DNA from: an uncultured Collinsella sp.
GTDB lineage: Bacteria > Actinomycetota > Coriobacteriia > Coriobacteriales > Coriobacteriaceae
NCBI GenBank assembly: GCA_900541745.1
Contig: UQLA01000002.1
Span: 124,001-188,000, forward strand
Length of the DNA: 64,000 bases
Direction of reading: 5' to 3'
Shown here piece by piece: positions 16,580 to 25,676 of this stretch. The position numbers and the translations under genes were made by a program. Within the stretch, counting starts at the first letter, position 1. Each line of letters starts with the position of its first letter. Under the pieces are notes generated by a model, which was given only the letters and a program-made list of their open reading frames with translations, made no database searches and was not told where the DNA came from.

Positions 16580-17233
16580 CTATTTGTCGCCGGCGGCAGC
16601 CTTTGCCTCGTTGAGGTAGCTATAGAAGCTGTACTTGGAGATGCCAAAGAACTCGCAGGCGCGCTCGCTCGATTTGGAGATAAGGAAGGCGCCGCGGCGG
16701 TCGAGGTATCCGATAGCGCGAATGCGCTCGTCCTTGGTCATGAGGGCGGCGGGCTTGCCCACGTACTGCTCGCACTCGCGCAGTAGGTCTTCGAGCAGGT
16801 CGCCGATGTTTTTGGTGATGGGCTCGGGCTCGGTGTATCCCTTGTCGCCCGTGCCGGTGAGCGCGTCGAGCGAGCGCTCAAAAGCCTTCATGAGCGTAAT
16901 GTCAAAGTTAATGCCCAAAATGCCGACGGGCTTGCCCTCGTCGTTGCGGATAAAGATGGTCGAGGACTTGAGCAGCTTGCCATCGGTGGTTTTGGTGAGG
17001 TATGGCTCGCGGTCGTGCACGTCGGTGGTGCCCTCGTGCATGGACTCAAACACAATATGGCTGGGACCGTCACCTAGTTTGCGCCCGCTGACGTGGCCGT
17101 TTTCGATCACTACGATGGAGTGGTCCACGTCATCGGTCTCCAAGTCGTGGACGACGACTTCGCAGTTGGGGCCAAACTGGAGCGCCAGACCGTGTGCAAG
17201 GCGCTTGTAAAACTCAATCTGTGCGGGGGTCAT
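16580..17233 (-). CDS. YheO-like PAS/HTH transcriptional regulator
   Basis: The 217-residue protein has an N-terminal PAS-like YheO domain (residues 8-120, with GPNCEVVVHDL and a SSTIFIRNDEGKPVGILGINFD segment). A C-terminal HTH region follows (about 155-212: ALMTKDERIRAIGYLDRRGAFLISKSSERACEFFGISKYSFYSYLNEAK). Regulators of this family, such as DauR, often control neighbouring catabolic genes by sensing a small amino acid or purine-related ligand. It is divergent from ygeX with 277 bp between start codons, which makes it the prime candidate regulator of the purine cluster. Confidence 0.85.
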   Translation of the reverse strand: MTPAQIEFYKRLAHGLALQFGPNCEVVVHDLETDDVDHSIVVIENGHVSGRKLGDGPSHIVFESMHEGTTDVHDREPYLTKTTDGKLLKSSTIFIRNDEGKPVGILGINFDITLMKAFERSLDALTGTGDKGYTEPEPITKNIGDLLEDLLRECEQYVGKPAALMTKDERIRAIGYLDRRGAFLISKSSERACEFFGISKYSFYSYLNEAKAAAGDK

Positions 17234-17352
17234 GGGTGCCTTCCTAAAAATTAGTTTGGGCTCACTTTGCCATAAACCCCACTTGTTCGCAAATAACGAA
17301 AGCGTCGCTGCGTTATGTGACCGTTCGTCGGCGAAAAGGTACCGATTACGGC

Positions 17353-17420
17353 AACAAACAATTTGTTAGGTTTACCAATCAAAAAGTGTGATAGAACAGT
17401 GCTAACAAACTTTTTGTTTG
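17353..17420. promoter_or_regulatory. pair of AACAAAC...TTTGTT operator-like palindromes between the regulator and ygeX
   Basis: AACAAACAATTTGTT (17353-17367) and AACAAACTTTTTGTTTG (17404-17420) are two related palindromes whose centres are about 53 bp, or five helical turns, apart. They lie in the divergent intergenic region of the YheO-type regulator and ygeX. They are the best candidate binding sites for that regulator. The evidence is spacing and symmetry only. Confidence 0.45.
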
Positions 17421-17510
17421 GCATCCACATAAAAGTTCAGTCGCATGAATGGGAATGGGCTGAAACGCGTATGCGGGGGCCGGCAAGAGAGAACTTAAGG
17501 AGTTCACCGT

Positions 17511-18725
17511 ATGGCCGATAAGATCCAGTGGGTGGGCAACACGATGCCCAAGAGCGATGACAAGCACTTGGGAATCATGAGCCTCGACCACGTGAAGAAG
17601 GCCCGTGCCTTCCACCAGTCGTTCCCCCAGTACACCGTCACTCCGCTTGCCCGCCTGGATGGCCAGGCTGCACGCCTGGGCCTGTCCAACCTGTGCGTTA
17701 AGGACGAGAGCTATCGCTTTGGCCTCAACGCCTTTAAGGTCCTGGGCGGTTCGTTTGCCATGGCCAACTACATTGCCGACGAGACCGGCAAGGACGTTGC
17801 CGAGTGCACCTTCGATTACCTGACCTCCGATCAGCTTGCCAAGGACTTTGGCCAGGCTACCTTCTTTACCGCCACCGACGGCAACCATGGCCGCGGCGTG
17901 GCATGGGCTGCCAACAAGCTGGGCCAGAAGGCCGTCGTGCACATGCCCAAGGGTTCCACCAAGCCCCGCTTCGATAACATCGCTGCCGAGGGCGCCACGG
18001 TGACCATCGAAGAGGTCAACTACGACGAGTGCGTGCGCATGGCCGCCGCCGAGGCCGATGCCTGCGAGCGCGGCGTCATCGTTCAGGACACCGCCTGGGA
18101 GGGCTACGAGAAGATTCCGTCCTGGATTATGGAGGGCTACGGCACCATGGCTTCCGAGGCTGCCGAGCAGCTGCGCGAGATGGCCATCAACCGCCCGACG
18201 CACGTCTTTGTCCAGGCTGGCGTAGGCTCGCTGGCCGGCGCCGTGGTGGGCTACTTCACCAACCTGTATCCCGATAACCCGCCGACTTTCGTTGTGGTTG
18301 AGTGCGCTCCGGCCGCCTGCCTGTACAAGGGCGCTGCCGCCGGCGACGGCGATCCACGCATCGTGGACGGCGACATGCCCTCCATCATGGCCGGCCTGTG
18401 CTGTGGCGAGCCCAACATCCTGGGCTGGGATATCCTGCGCAACCACACCACCGCCTTTGTGTCCTGCCCCGACTGGGTCACCGCTCGCGGCATGCGCACC
18501 CTGGGCGCCCCCGAGAAGGGCGACCCGCGCGTCATCTCCGGCGAGTCCGGCGCTGTGACCACCGGCCTGGTCGAGACCCTCATGCTCGATCCCGAGTACG
18601 CCGAGCTCAAGGAGCTCATCGGCCTGGACAAGACGAGCTCCGTGCTCTGCTTCTCCACGGAAGGTGACACGGATCCGGATCAGTACCGTCGCATCGTCTG
18701 GGAGGGCGAATACCCCACTTGCTAA
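17511..18725 (+). CDS. ygeX: diaminopropionate ammonia-lyase YgeX
   Basis: The 404-residue protein is a fold-type II PLP enzyme. K76 in RFGLNAFKVLGGSFA is the expected Schiff-base lysine and VQAGVGSLAGA the glycine-rich phosphate loop. YgeX converts 2,3-diaminopropionate to pyruvate and ammonia; in anaerobic purine degradation it is proposed to act on a ring-opened purine intermediate. AAGGAG precedes the ATG. It heads the gene row leading to ygeY, ygeW and arcC and follows two operator-like palindromes. Confidence 0.93.
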   Translation: MADKIQWVGNTMPKSDDKHLGIMSLDHVKKARAFHQSFPQYTVTPLARLDGQAARLGLSNLCVKDESYRFGLNAFKVLGGSFAMANYIADETGKDVAECTFDYLTSDQLAKDFGQATFFTATDGNHGRGVAWAANKLGQKAVVHMPKGSTKPRFDNIAAEGATVTIEEVNYDECVRMAAAEADACERGVIVQDTAWEGYEKIPSWIMEGYGTMASEAAEQLREMAINRPTHVFVQAGVGSLAGAVVGYFTNLYPDNPPTFVVVECAPAACLYKGAAAGDGDPRIVDGDMPSIMAGLCCGEPNILGWDILRNHTTAFVSCPDWVTARGMRTLGAPEKGDPRVISGESGAVTTGLVETLMLDPEYAELKELIGLDKTSSVLCFSTEGDTDPDQYRRIVWEGEYPTC

Positions 18726-18797
18726 TACTGGGTGGAGTAAATAGGTATCGCTCCGCCACCTCACAGGTAGATTCCTTCGTTTGAAAGGTTATGAATA

Positions 18798-20183
18798 ATG
18801 GCTAAAGAACTCGATTTCGACGCTATCAAGGCTGCTGCTGAGTCCCATCGTGCTGATATGACTCGCTTCCTGCGCGCTATGATCAGCCATCCCTCTGAGT
18901 CTTGCGAGGAGGGTGAGGTTGTCGCCTGCATCAAGGCTGAGATGGAGAACCTCGGCTATGACGAGGTCAAGGTCGACGGCCTGGGCAACGTTATGGGCTT
19001 TATGGGCGAGGGCGACAAGATCATCGCCATCGACTCTCACATCGACACCGTCGGCATCGGCAACATCGAGAACTGGGACGCCGATCCCTATGAGGGCTAC
19101 GAGACCGACGAGATCATCTACGGCCGCGGCGGCTCCGACCAGGAGGGTGGCATGGCTTCTGCTACCTACGCTGCCAAGATGATGAAGGACATGGGCCTCA
19201 TCCCCGAGGGCTACAAGATCATGGTCGTCGGCACCGTCCAGGAAGAGGACTGCGACGGCATGTGCTGGCAGTACATCTACAACAAGGACGGCATTAAGCC
19301 CGAGTTCGTCATTTCCACCGAGCCCACCGACGGTGGCATCTATCGCGGTCACCGCGGCCGCATGGAGATCCGCGTCGACGTTCACGGCACCTCCTGCCAC
19401 GGCTCCGCTCCCGACCGCGGCGATAACGCCATCTACAAGATGGCCGACATCATCGCCGACGTCCGCGCCCTCAACAACAACGGCTGCGACGAGTCGACCG
19501 ACATCAAGGGCCTCGTCAAGATGCTCGACCCCAAGTACAACCCCGAGCACTACGAGGATGCCCGCTTCCTGGGCCGCGGCACCTGCACCGTCAGCCAGAT
19601 CTTCTACACCAGCCCCAGCCGCTGCGCCGTGGCCGATTCCTGCGCCATCTCCATCGACCGTCGCATGACCGCTGGTGAGACCTGGGAGTCCTGCCTGGAC
19701 GAGATTCGCAACCTGCCGGCCGCCAAGAAGTACGGCGACGACGTGAAGGTCTCCATGTACATGTACGACCGTCCGTCCTGGACCGGCGAGGTCTACGAGA
19801 CCGAGGCTTACTTCCCCACGTGGATCAACAAGGAGACCGCTCCGCACGTCAAGGCCCTCGTCGACGCCCACAAGGCCATGTTCGGTGACGAGCGCATCGG
19901 CTGCGAGCCCAGCATGGACAAGCGCACCGGTCGTCCGCTGTGCGACAAGTGGACCTTCTCCACGAACTGCGTTTCCATCCAGGGCCGCTATGGCATCCCC
20001 TGCGTCGGCTTTGGCCCGGGTGCCGAGTCTCAGGCTCACGCTCCCAACGAGGTCACCTACAAGGACGACCTGGTCACCGCTGCCGCCATGTATGTGGCTG
20101 CCCTGAACCTCTACGATCCGAGCCAGGCCGATGGCGATGCCACCGTGTTCCGCGCCGGTCTGACCAACAACAAGATCGACTAG
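18798..20183 (+). CDS. ygeY: YgeY, M20-family metallohydrolase of the purine cluster
   Basis: The 461-residue protein is an M20 zinc peptidase/deacetylase. DSHIDTVG (about residues 78-85) carries the first metal ligand and catalytic Asp, GRGGSDQEGG the bridging Asp and VQEEDCDG the catalytic Glu. It also has the usual lid domain in the middle. YgeY always accompanies ygeX and ygeW and probably removes an amide or carbamoyl group from a ring-opened purine. GAAAGG precedes the ATG, 72 bases after the ygeX stop. The exact substrate is not settled. Confidence 0.9.
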   Translation: MAKELDFDAIKAAAESHRADMTRFLRAMISHPSESCEEGEVVACIKAEMENLGYDEVKVDGLGNVMGFMGEGDKIIAIDSHIDTVGIGNIENWDADPYEGYETDEIIYGRGGSDQEGGMASATYAAKMMKDMGLIPEGYKIMVVGTVQEEDCDGMCWQYIYNKDGIKPEFVISTEPTDGGIYRGHRGRMEIRVDVHGTSCHGSAPDRGDNAIYKMADIIADVRALNNNGCDESTDIKGLVKMLDPKYNPEHYEDARFLGRGTCTVSQIFYTSPSRCAVADSCAISIDRRMTAGETWESCLDEIRNLPAAKKYGDDVKVSMYMYDRPSWTGEVYETEAYFPTWINKETAPHVKALVDAHKAMFGDERIGCEPSMDKRTGRPLCDKWTFSTNCVSIQGRYGIPCVGFGPGAESQAHAPNEVTYKDDLVTAAAMYVAALNLYDPSQADGDATVFRAGLTNNKID

Positions 20184-20205
20184 TCCCATTCCTCGATCTT
20201 GTTGA

Positions 20206-20230
20206 GCCGGGGGCAGTTTATGCCCCCGGC
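20206..20230 (+). terminator. perfect hairpin after ygeY
   Basis: GCCGGGGGCA and TGCCCCCGGC form a ten-base perfect stem around five loop bases. There is no T-run, so it may attenuate transcription or stabilise the upstream message rather than terminate fully. Confidence 0.45.
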
Positions 20231-20384
20231 GCCTCCTGTTGACTTGGGGCCCGCGGTCGTTATCTCCCATGCTTCCTCGACGGTGGCGGGTCCTCGTCAT
20301 AGCGCTCTGCATGTTCTGGCCACACGCGCATGCCGGAGCGCATCTACTCATTGCGATCGTTTCACCTTTAGAAAGGACATTTAC

Positions 20385-21587
20385 ATGGACGCCAAGTTTA
20401 CCGAGCTCGTCGAGCAGCTGAACGGCCTCGATTTTAAGGGTATGTACGGCAGCGACTTCCTGCACACCTGGGATAAGACCACCGATGAGCTCAAGGCGCT
20501 CTACATCGTCGCCGACGCTCTGCGTGAGCTGCGCGAGAACAACGTTTCGTCCAAGATCTTCGATTCGGGCCTGGCCGTCTCGCTGTTCCGCGACAACTCC
20601 ACTCGTACGCGCTTCTCCTTCTCTAAGGCCGCCAACCTGCTCGGCCTTGAGCTGCAGGACCTGGACGAGAAGAAGTCCCAGATCGCTCACGGCGAGACCG
20701 TCCGCGAGACCGCTACCATGATCTCCTTCATGGCCGACGTCATCGGCATCCGCGACGACATGTACATCGGCAAGGGCGATGCCTACATGGCCGAGGTCTC
20801 CGAGTCTGTCCAGCAGGCTTACGAGGACGGCGTTCTGGATCACCGTCCCACGCTCATCTCCCTGCAGTCCGACTCCGATCACCCCACGCAGTCCTCTGCC
20901 GACATGCTCTACCTCATCAACGAGTTTGGCGGTCTTGAGAACCTCAAGGGCAAGAAGGTTGCCGTCACCTGGGCCTATTCGCCCTCTTACGGCAAGCCGC
21001 TGTCCTGCCCGCAGTCGCTGATCAGCCTGCTGCCCCGCTTTGGCATGGACGTCACCCTGGCTCACCCCGAGGGCTACGATCTCATGCCCGAGGTCGTCGA
21101 GCGCGCCAAGAGCTATGCCGCCGAGTCCGGCACCACCTTTAAGCAGGCCAACACCATGGCCGAGGCCTTCGAGGGCGCCGACATCGTGATCCCCAAGAGC
21201 TGGGCTCCGTTTGCCGCCATGGAGAAGCGCACCAACCTGTACGCCGAGGGCGACGACGCCGGCATCGCAGCGCTCGAGAAGGAGCTGCTCGCCCAGAACG
21301 CCACCCATCAGGACTGGTGCTCCACGACCGAGCTCATGGAGAAGACTGCCAACGGCCAGGACACCATCTTTATGCACCCGCTGCCCGCCGACATCTCCGG
21401 TGTCTCCTGCGAGCACGGCGAGGTCAACGCCGACGTCTTCGACATGCACCGCGTGGGCATGTACAAGGAGGCCAGCTACAAGCCGTACGCCATCGCTGCC
21501 ATGATGTTCCTGCAGAAGGTTGCCGATCCCGCCGCTACCCTCAAGGCCCTCGACGAGCGCAACACCGCCCGTTGGTTCCAGGCCTAA
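20385..21587 (+). CDS. ygeW: knotted carbamoyltransferase YgeW
   Basis: The 400-residue protein belongs to the aspartate/ornithine carbamoyltransferase superfamily. The carbamoyl-phosphate motif STRTR is at 72-76 and the HPLPADI motif near residue 325. YgeW-type enzymes in ygeX clusters have no confirmed substrate but are expected to release carbamoyl phosphate from a ureido intermediate by running in the catabolic direction. The ATG at 20385 follows GAAAGGA and gives a family-like N-terminus; a longer frame reaching 20199 is not believed. arcC starts 14 bases after the stop. Confidence 0.9.
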   Translation: MDAKFTELVEQLNGLDFKGMYGSDFLHTWDKTTDELKALYIVADALRELRENNVSSKIFDSGLAVSLFRDNSTRTRFSFSKAANLLGLELQDLDEKKSQIAHGETVRETATMISFMADVIGIRDDMYIGKGDAYMAEVSESVQQAYEDGVLDHRPTLISLQSDSDHPTQSSADMLYLINEFGGLENLKGKKVAVTWAYSPSYGKPLSCPQSLISLLPRFGMDVTLAHPEGYDLMPEVVERAKSYAAESGTTFKQANTMAEAFEGADIVIPKSWAPFAAMEKRTNLYAEGDDAGIAALEKELLAQNATHQDWCSTTELMEKTANGQDTIFMHPLPADISGVSCEHGEVNADVFDMHRVGMYKEASYKPYAIAAMMFLQKVADPAATLKALDERNTARWFQA

Positions 21588-21601
21588 AGCTGGGCTGAGA
21601 A

Positions 21602-22552
21602 ATGGCTAAGCGTATTGTTGTCGCCTTGGGCGGAAACGCCCTCGGCGCCAACCTTCCCGAGCAGATGGAGGCCGTCAAGACGACTTCCAAGGCTATCGTC
21701 GACCTGATCGAGGAGGGCAACGAGGTCGTCGTCGTGCACGGCAACGGTCCCCAGGTGGGTATGATCGCCAACGCGATGGCTGAGCTCACGCGCTCTAATC
21801 CTCAGAAGTACGTTCCCTGCCCCTTGTCCGTTTGCGGCGCCATGAGCCAGGGCTACATTGGCTATGACCTGCAAAATGCGCTGCGCGAGGAAATGCTCGA
21901 CCGCAATATCGACAAGGGTGTCGCCACCGTGCTCACCCAGGTCGAGGTTGCGGCAGACGACCCGGCCTTTGCCGACCCGGTCAAGCCGATTGGTCCGTGG
22001 ATGAGCGAGGCCGAGGCCAAGGAGCTGGAGGCCGACCGCGGCTACCAGTTCATCCACGACGAGAAGCAGGGCTTCCGTCGCGTGGTTGCCTCGCCCAAGC
22101 CCGTGAACATCGTCGAGCTCGACACCATTAAGTCGCTCGTCGAGTCCAACCATGTGGTGATCTCCTGCGGCGGCGGTGGCATTCCCGTCACCAAGGCCCA
22201 GGGCAACCACCTTAAGGGCGCTGCCGCCGTCATCGATAAGGACTTTGCGGCCGAGAAGCTTGCCGAGCAGCTCGACGCCGATGCCCTGATTATCCTGACA
22301 GCTGTGGAGAAGGTTGCCATTGGCTTTGGCACCGACCACGAGCAGTGGCTCGACACGCTGACCGCTGCCGATGTTAAGCGTCTGTCCGAGGCCAACGAGT
22401 TTGGTCGCGGCTCCATGCTGCCCAAGGTCCAGGCCGCCTCGACGTTTGCCGAGAGCAAGCCGGGCCGCACGGCGCTCATCACGCTGCTCGAGAAGGCGCG
22501 TGACGGTCTTGCCGGCAAGACCGGTACCACGTTTACCGGCGACGCTGAGTAG
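21602..22552 (+). CDS. arcC: carbamate kinase
   Basis: The 316-residue protein starts with the carbamate kinase signature RIVVALGGNALG and contains HGNGPQVGMI and ISCGGGGIPV segments that bind substrate and nucleotide. It transfers phosphate from carbamoyl phosphate to ADP, producing ATP, ammonia and CO2. Placed right behind ygeW, it supplies the energy-yielding step of purine fermentation. The length is normal. Confidence 0.95.
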   Translation: MAKRIVVALGGNALGANLPEQMEAVKTTSKAIVDLIEEGNEVVVVHGNGPQVGMIANAMAELTRSNPQKYVPCPLSVCGAMSQGYIGYDLQNALREEMLDRNIDKGVATVLTQVEVAADDPAFADPVKPIGPWMSEAEAKELEADRGYQFIHDEKQGFRRVVASPKPVNIVELDTIKSLVESNHVVISCGGGGIPVTKAQGNHLKGAAAVIDKDFAAEKLAEQLDADALIILTAVEKVAIGFGTDHEQWLDTLTAADVKRLSEANEFGRGSMLPKVQAASTFAESKPGRTALITLLEKARDGLAGKTGTTFTGDAE

Positions 22553-22569
22553 GCATATCTGCACCATTG

Positions 22570-22604
22570 AGGAGGGTGCCCTGCGTCGCGGGGTGCCCTC
22601 CTTT
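22570..22604 (+). terminator. rho-independent terminator after arcC
   Basis: An AGGAGGG...CCCTCCT stem with internal CCC/GGG pairing is followed by TTTG. It lies 18 bases after the arcC stop and separates arcC from mocA. Confidence 0.6.
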
Positions 22605-22729
22605 GTGCTATGGGGAGCCAAGGGGCGTTCGCTGGAAAACGAGTGCGTGCCTGTTCCGACGGAGTGCGAGCTTGCTATGGTGGGTATAGCAACTATGGTG
22701 TCCAAGGCAGCCAGGGGAGGTTTGCGGAG

Positions 22730-23344
22730 ATGAAACTCGGTTGCGTGATTATGGCTTCGGGCGAGGGCAAGCGGTTTGGCTCCAACAAGATGCTCGCCGA
22801 TATCTATGGCGAGCCGCTGATTGCCCGGACCATCGATTCGGTTCCCCGGGGCTTTGACGTCGTGGTTTCGACGCGTTGGCCCGAGGTCGCCCAGATTTGC
22901 GAGGACAAGCATTGCCCGTGTGTGCTGCACGATGGCGAGCTGCGCAGCAAAAGCGTCCGTGCGGGCCTTTCGTGGGGAGTCGAACGCAACTGGAAAGGTT
23001 GCCTCTTTTTGCCGGGCGACCAGCCGCTCGTGAGTTCGGATTCTTTTGATGCCATGGTTCGTGCATTTGACGAGCGTGGCCGCAAGCATCCGGTGCGTCT
23101 TGCGTGCAACGGTGAGCCTTCGAGCCCGGTGCTCTTTCCGGCGGAACTGTTCGATGCACTTATGTGTCTTGAGGGCAAGGACGGCGGCGGTTCGATCCTC
23201 AAAGGCCGTACCGATGTGGTGCTGGTCGAGGCGCGTGCCTACGAGCTGTGGGACGTCGACACCGCCAAGGGACAGCGACGCATAGCGGAGCATATCGCCG
23301 CCTGCTCGTATTTTGATCGCGTGGCCAACTGCATCAATCAATAA
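22730..23344 (+). CDS. mocA: molybdenum cofactor cytidylyltransferase-like NTP transferase MocA
   Basis: The 204-residue protein has the MobA/MocA nucleotidyltransferase fold. The N-terminal MASGEGKRFGSNKMLA loop binds the nucleotide, and LPGDQPLVSS carries the metal-binding Asp. It probably attaches CMP to molybdopterin for the xanthine dehydrogenase family. The ATG at 22730 follows AGGGGAGG; a frame reaching 22610 is not supported. hyuA begins nine bases after its stop. Confidence 0.85.
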   Translation: MKLGCVIMASGEGKRFGSNKMLADIYGEPLIARTIDSVPRGFDVVVSTRWPEVAQICEDKHCPCVLHDGELRSKSVRAGLSWGVERNWKGCLFLPGDQPLVSSDSFDAMVRAFDERGRKHPVRLACNGEPSSPVLFPAELFDALMCLEGKDGGGSILKGRTDVVLVEARAYELWDVDTAKGQRRIAEHIAACSYFDRVANCINQ

Positions 23345-23353
23345 GGAGCAATT

Positions 23354-24721
23354 ATGATCATCATCAAAAACGGCGCGCTCGTGACGCCCCAGGGGCTTCG
23401 CCGCGCCGATCTTGCCATGGATGGCGATAAGATCGTGCGGATCGCCGCGGCGATCGAGCCGGCCGAGGGCGATACCGTCGAGGACGCCGCGGGCTGCTGG
23501 GTGTTTCCCGGCTTTATCGATGGCCACACGCACATGCAGTGCTGGACCGGCATGGATTGGACAGCCGATAGCTTTGAGACCGGCACGCGCGCGGCTGCCT
23601 GCGGCGGCACGACGACCATTGTGGACTACGCGACGGCCGATCGCGGCGTGACCATGCCCGATGCCTTGGCCGAGTGGCATCGCCGCGCCGACGGAACCTG
23701 CACGGCCAACTACGCCTTTCATATGGCACTCGCCGAGTGGAATGAGCGCAACCGCGCCGACCTTTTAGCCATGCGCGAGGCGGGTGTATCGTCGTTCAAG
23801 ACCTACTTTGCCTACGACCACCTGCGCCTGGACGATGCCGAGACGCTCGAGGTGCTCGAGGAGCTCAAGCGTATTGGCGGCATACTGTGCGTGCATTGCG
23901 AGAATGGCACGTTGGTGAATGAACTGCAGAAGCGCGTGTACGAGCAGGGTATCCACGGGCCCGAGGGTCATGCGCTCAGCCGTCCGGATGTGTGCGAGGC
24001 CGAGGCAGTGAGCCGTCTGCTGTATCTGGCGCACCTGGCCGGCGACGCACCGGTCAACGTGGTTCACCTTTCGACCAAGCTGGGGCTCGAGGCCATCCGT
24101 GCCGCCAAGGCGCGCGGGCAGAAGAATATCTATGTCGAGACCTGCCCTCAGTATCTGATGCTCGACGATACCTGCTACTTGGAGCAGGGCGAGGACGGCT
24201 TTGCGGGTGCCAAATATGTGATGAGCCCGCCGCTGCGCCATGCCGGTGACCGTGTCGCGCTGCGCGAGGCGCTTGTGGCCGGCGAGATCGATACGATTGC
24301 GACCGATCATTGCAGCTTTAACCTGCGCGGGCAAAAGGACCGCGGGCGCGACGACTTCCGCGCGATTCCCAACGGCGGGCCCGGCGTGGAGCATCGTCCC
24401 GTCGCGATTGCCACGAGCTTTGAGGGGCAGCTGGGCCCCGAGGACCTGTGCCGCTTGATGAGCGAGAACCCGGCGCGCGTCTTTGGCATGTATCCGCGCA
24501 AGGGATGTCTTGCCGAGGGCTCCGATGCCGATGTGTGCGTGTGGGATCCCAAGGCGCGCTGGACCATTCGCGCGGCGACGCAGCATCAGGCTGTGGACTA
24601 CACGCCGCTCGAGGGCTTTGAGGCGCACGGCCGCGCCAAGGCTGTGTTTGTGAACGGCGTGCTGGCCGTGCGCGACGGCGAGCCCACCGGAGCCCAACCC
24701 GGCCGCTACGTCCCCCGCTAG
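23354..24721 (+). CDS. hyuA: dihydropyrimidinase / D-hydantoinase-like amidohydrolase
   Basis: The 455-residue protein is a cyclic amidohydrolase with a full binuclear metal site. H58 and H60 lie in GFIDGHTHMQ, K149 in SSFKTYFAYDH is the carboxylated lysine, and H181, H238 and D318 complete the set. In selenium-hydroxylase clusters this enzyme opens the ring of a reduced purine or hydantoin-like intermediate. Its position after mocA and before the palindrome at 24749 ends the forward run of genes. Confidence 0.9.
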   Translation: MIIIKNGALVTPQGLRRADLAMDGDKIVRIAAAIEPAEGDTVEDAAGCWVFPGFIDGHTHMQCWTGMDWTADSFETGTRAAACGGTTTIVDYATADRGVTMPDALAEWHRRADGTCTANYAFHMALAEWNERNRADLLAMREAGVSSFKTYFAYDHLRLDDAETLEVLEELKRIGGILCVHCENGTLVNELQKRVYEQGIHGPEGHALSRPDVCEAEAVSRLLYLAHLAGDAPVNVVHLSTKLGLEAIRAAKARGQKNIYVETCPQYLMLDDTCYLEQGEDGFAGAKYVMSPPLRHAGDRVALREALVAGEIDTIATDHCSFNLRGQKDRGRDDFRAIPNGGPGVEHRPVAIATSFEGQLGPEDLCRLMSENPARVFGMYPRKGCLAEGSDADVCVWDPKARWTIRAATQHQAVDYTPLEGFEAHGRAKAVFVNGVLAVRDGEPTGAQPGRYVPR

Positions 24722-24748
24722 CAGGAAGATCACCGGATTCCCCTCCGC

Positions 24749-24815
24749 AGTTGCGGTGGAATAGTTCCTGTTTAGCCGCCAAATAGGCCGTTTCAGGAAC
24801 TATTTCACCGCAACT
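24749..24815. repeat. 67-bp palindrome, AGTTGCGGTG family, copy 1
   Basis: Arms AGTTGCGGTGGAATAGTTCC and GGAACTATTTCACCGCAACT pair with one mismatch around a 27-base centre. It sits between the convergent hyuA and yqeC genes. Three more copies occur at 27541, 29051 and 30667. Confidence 0.85.
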
Positions 24816-24840
24816 TATAGGTCTGCTGGGGCAGCGCCGG

Positions 24841-25575
24841 CTACTTGAGGCTGCTGGTGACGACGGAGCGGTCGAGGACTGCCTCGAAGCGATCTGCCAT
24901 CGTTGGGCCGGCAAGCGTGTCGACTTGGTTGAGCATGATGCGGGCATTGTTGAGGTTCAGCATCTGCAACTCGGCATTGAGCACCATAGCGACGTGCTCT
25001 GGGGTGGCAGCGTCGGTGGGCTCGCAGCCGCAGCGCTCGCAGAAGAGCTCGGGGCGGTGGACAACCTCGGCGATGGGCTCGCCCAGCCCCGAGGCGCCGA
25101 CGAGCCAGACAACGTTTGCCGTGGCGGCGGGAATTACCGGCTCCCAGGTGGCATGCGCCTTGAGCGGGAGTCGCTTGCTGCCATCTGCCTCGGCCAACAC
25201 ATAGTCAAAGCGCTGCGCCAGCTCGTTGAGCGGCTCGGCGGGGGCGGAGAGCTTGCCTGTCTCCGGGTCCAAAACACCCGCCTGGCAGATACTTCCGCGG
25301 TTCATGCCCGCGCATGCCTCGCAGGTGCAGCCGGGGACATGCGAGGCGCCCGGCTTCCAAGGTGCGGCGTCCAGGCGACGGCTCGACCCGTCCCATGGCA
25401 CGCCGGCGACGGGAAACATGTGCGTGGTGGTACAGAGAAGCACCCTGCCGCCAGCGCGCATAAGCTCAAGGCCCAGCGTCTTCAGCAATGTCGACTTGCC
25501 GCCACTGCCGATAATTGCGGTAATGCCCGGCTCGATCTTGAGCGCGGAGGCAAGATTGCCGCTAACCGTTTCCAT
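24841..25575 (-). CDS. yqeC: selenium cofactor biosynthesis protein YqeC
   Basis: The 244-residue protein begins with a P-loop IIGSGGKSTLLKTLG (about residues 20-34) followed by CTTTHMFP. It contains EADGSKRLPLKAH, typical of the YqeC family found with selenium-dependent molybdenum hydroxylases. The enzymatic activity is unproven; a nucleotide-dependent role in inserting selenium into the cofactor is proposed. It is divergently arranged with yqeB, 101 bp separating the start codons, with A/T-rich promoter-like sequence between. Confidence 0.88.
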   Translation of the reverse strand: METVSGNLASALKIEPGITAIIGSGGKSTLLKTLGLELMRAGGRVLLCTTTHMFPVAGVPWDGSSRRLDAAPWKPGASHVPGCTCEACAGMNRGSICQAGVLDPETGKLSAPAEPLNELAQRFDYVLAEADGSKRLPLKAHATWEPVIPAATANVVWLVGASGLGEPIAEVVHRPELFCERCGCEPTDAATPEHVAMVLNAELQMLNLNNARIMLNQVDTLAGPTMADRFEAVLDRSVVTSSLK

Positions 25576-25676
25576 CTGTTCACCGCCGTATAATACTGTG
25601 ATAATAAATAATCATCAGAGTGCGGTCGAACCGCTTTTGCTCTGCTCAAACCGTAGCACAGGGAGGTGCCCCGGGA

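Noticed and set aside
18789..21449. 886-codon minus-strand open frame opposite ygeY and ygeW
   Set aside because: It is a mirror of two well-identified genes, with composition (Gly, His, Leu, Val rich) typical of shadow frames in GC-rich DNA.
21584..23722. 712-codon minus-strand open frame opposite arcC, mocA and hyuA
   Set aside because: It crosses three clear genes on the other strand and shows no motif or start signal.
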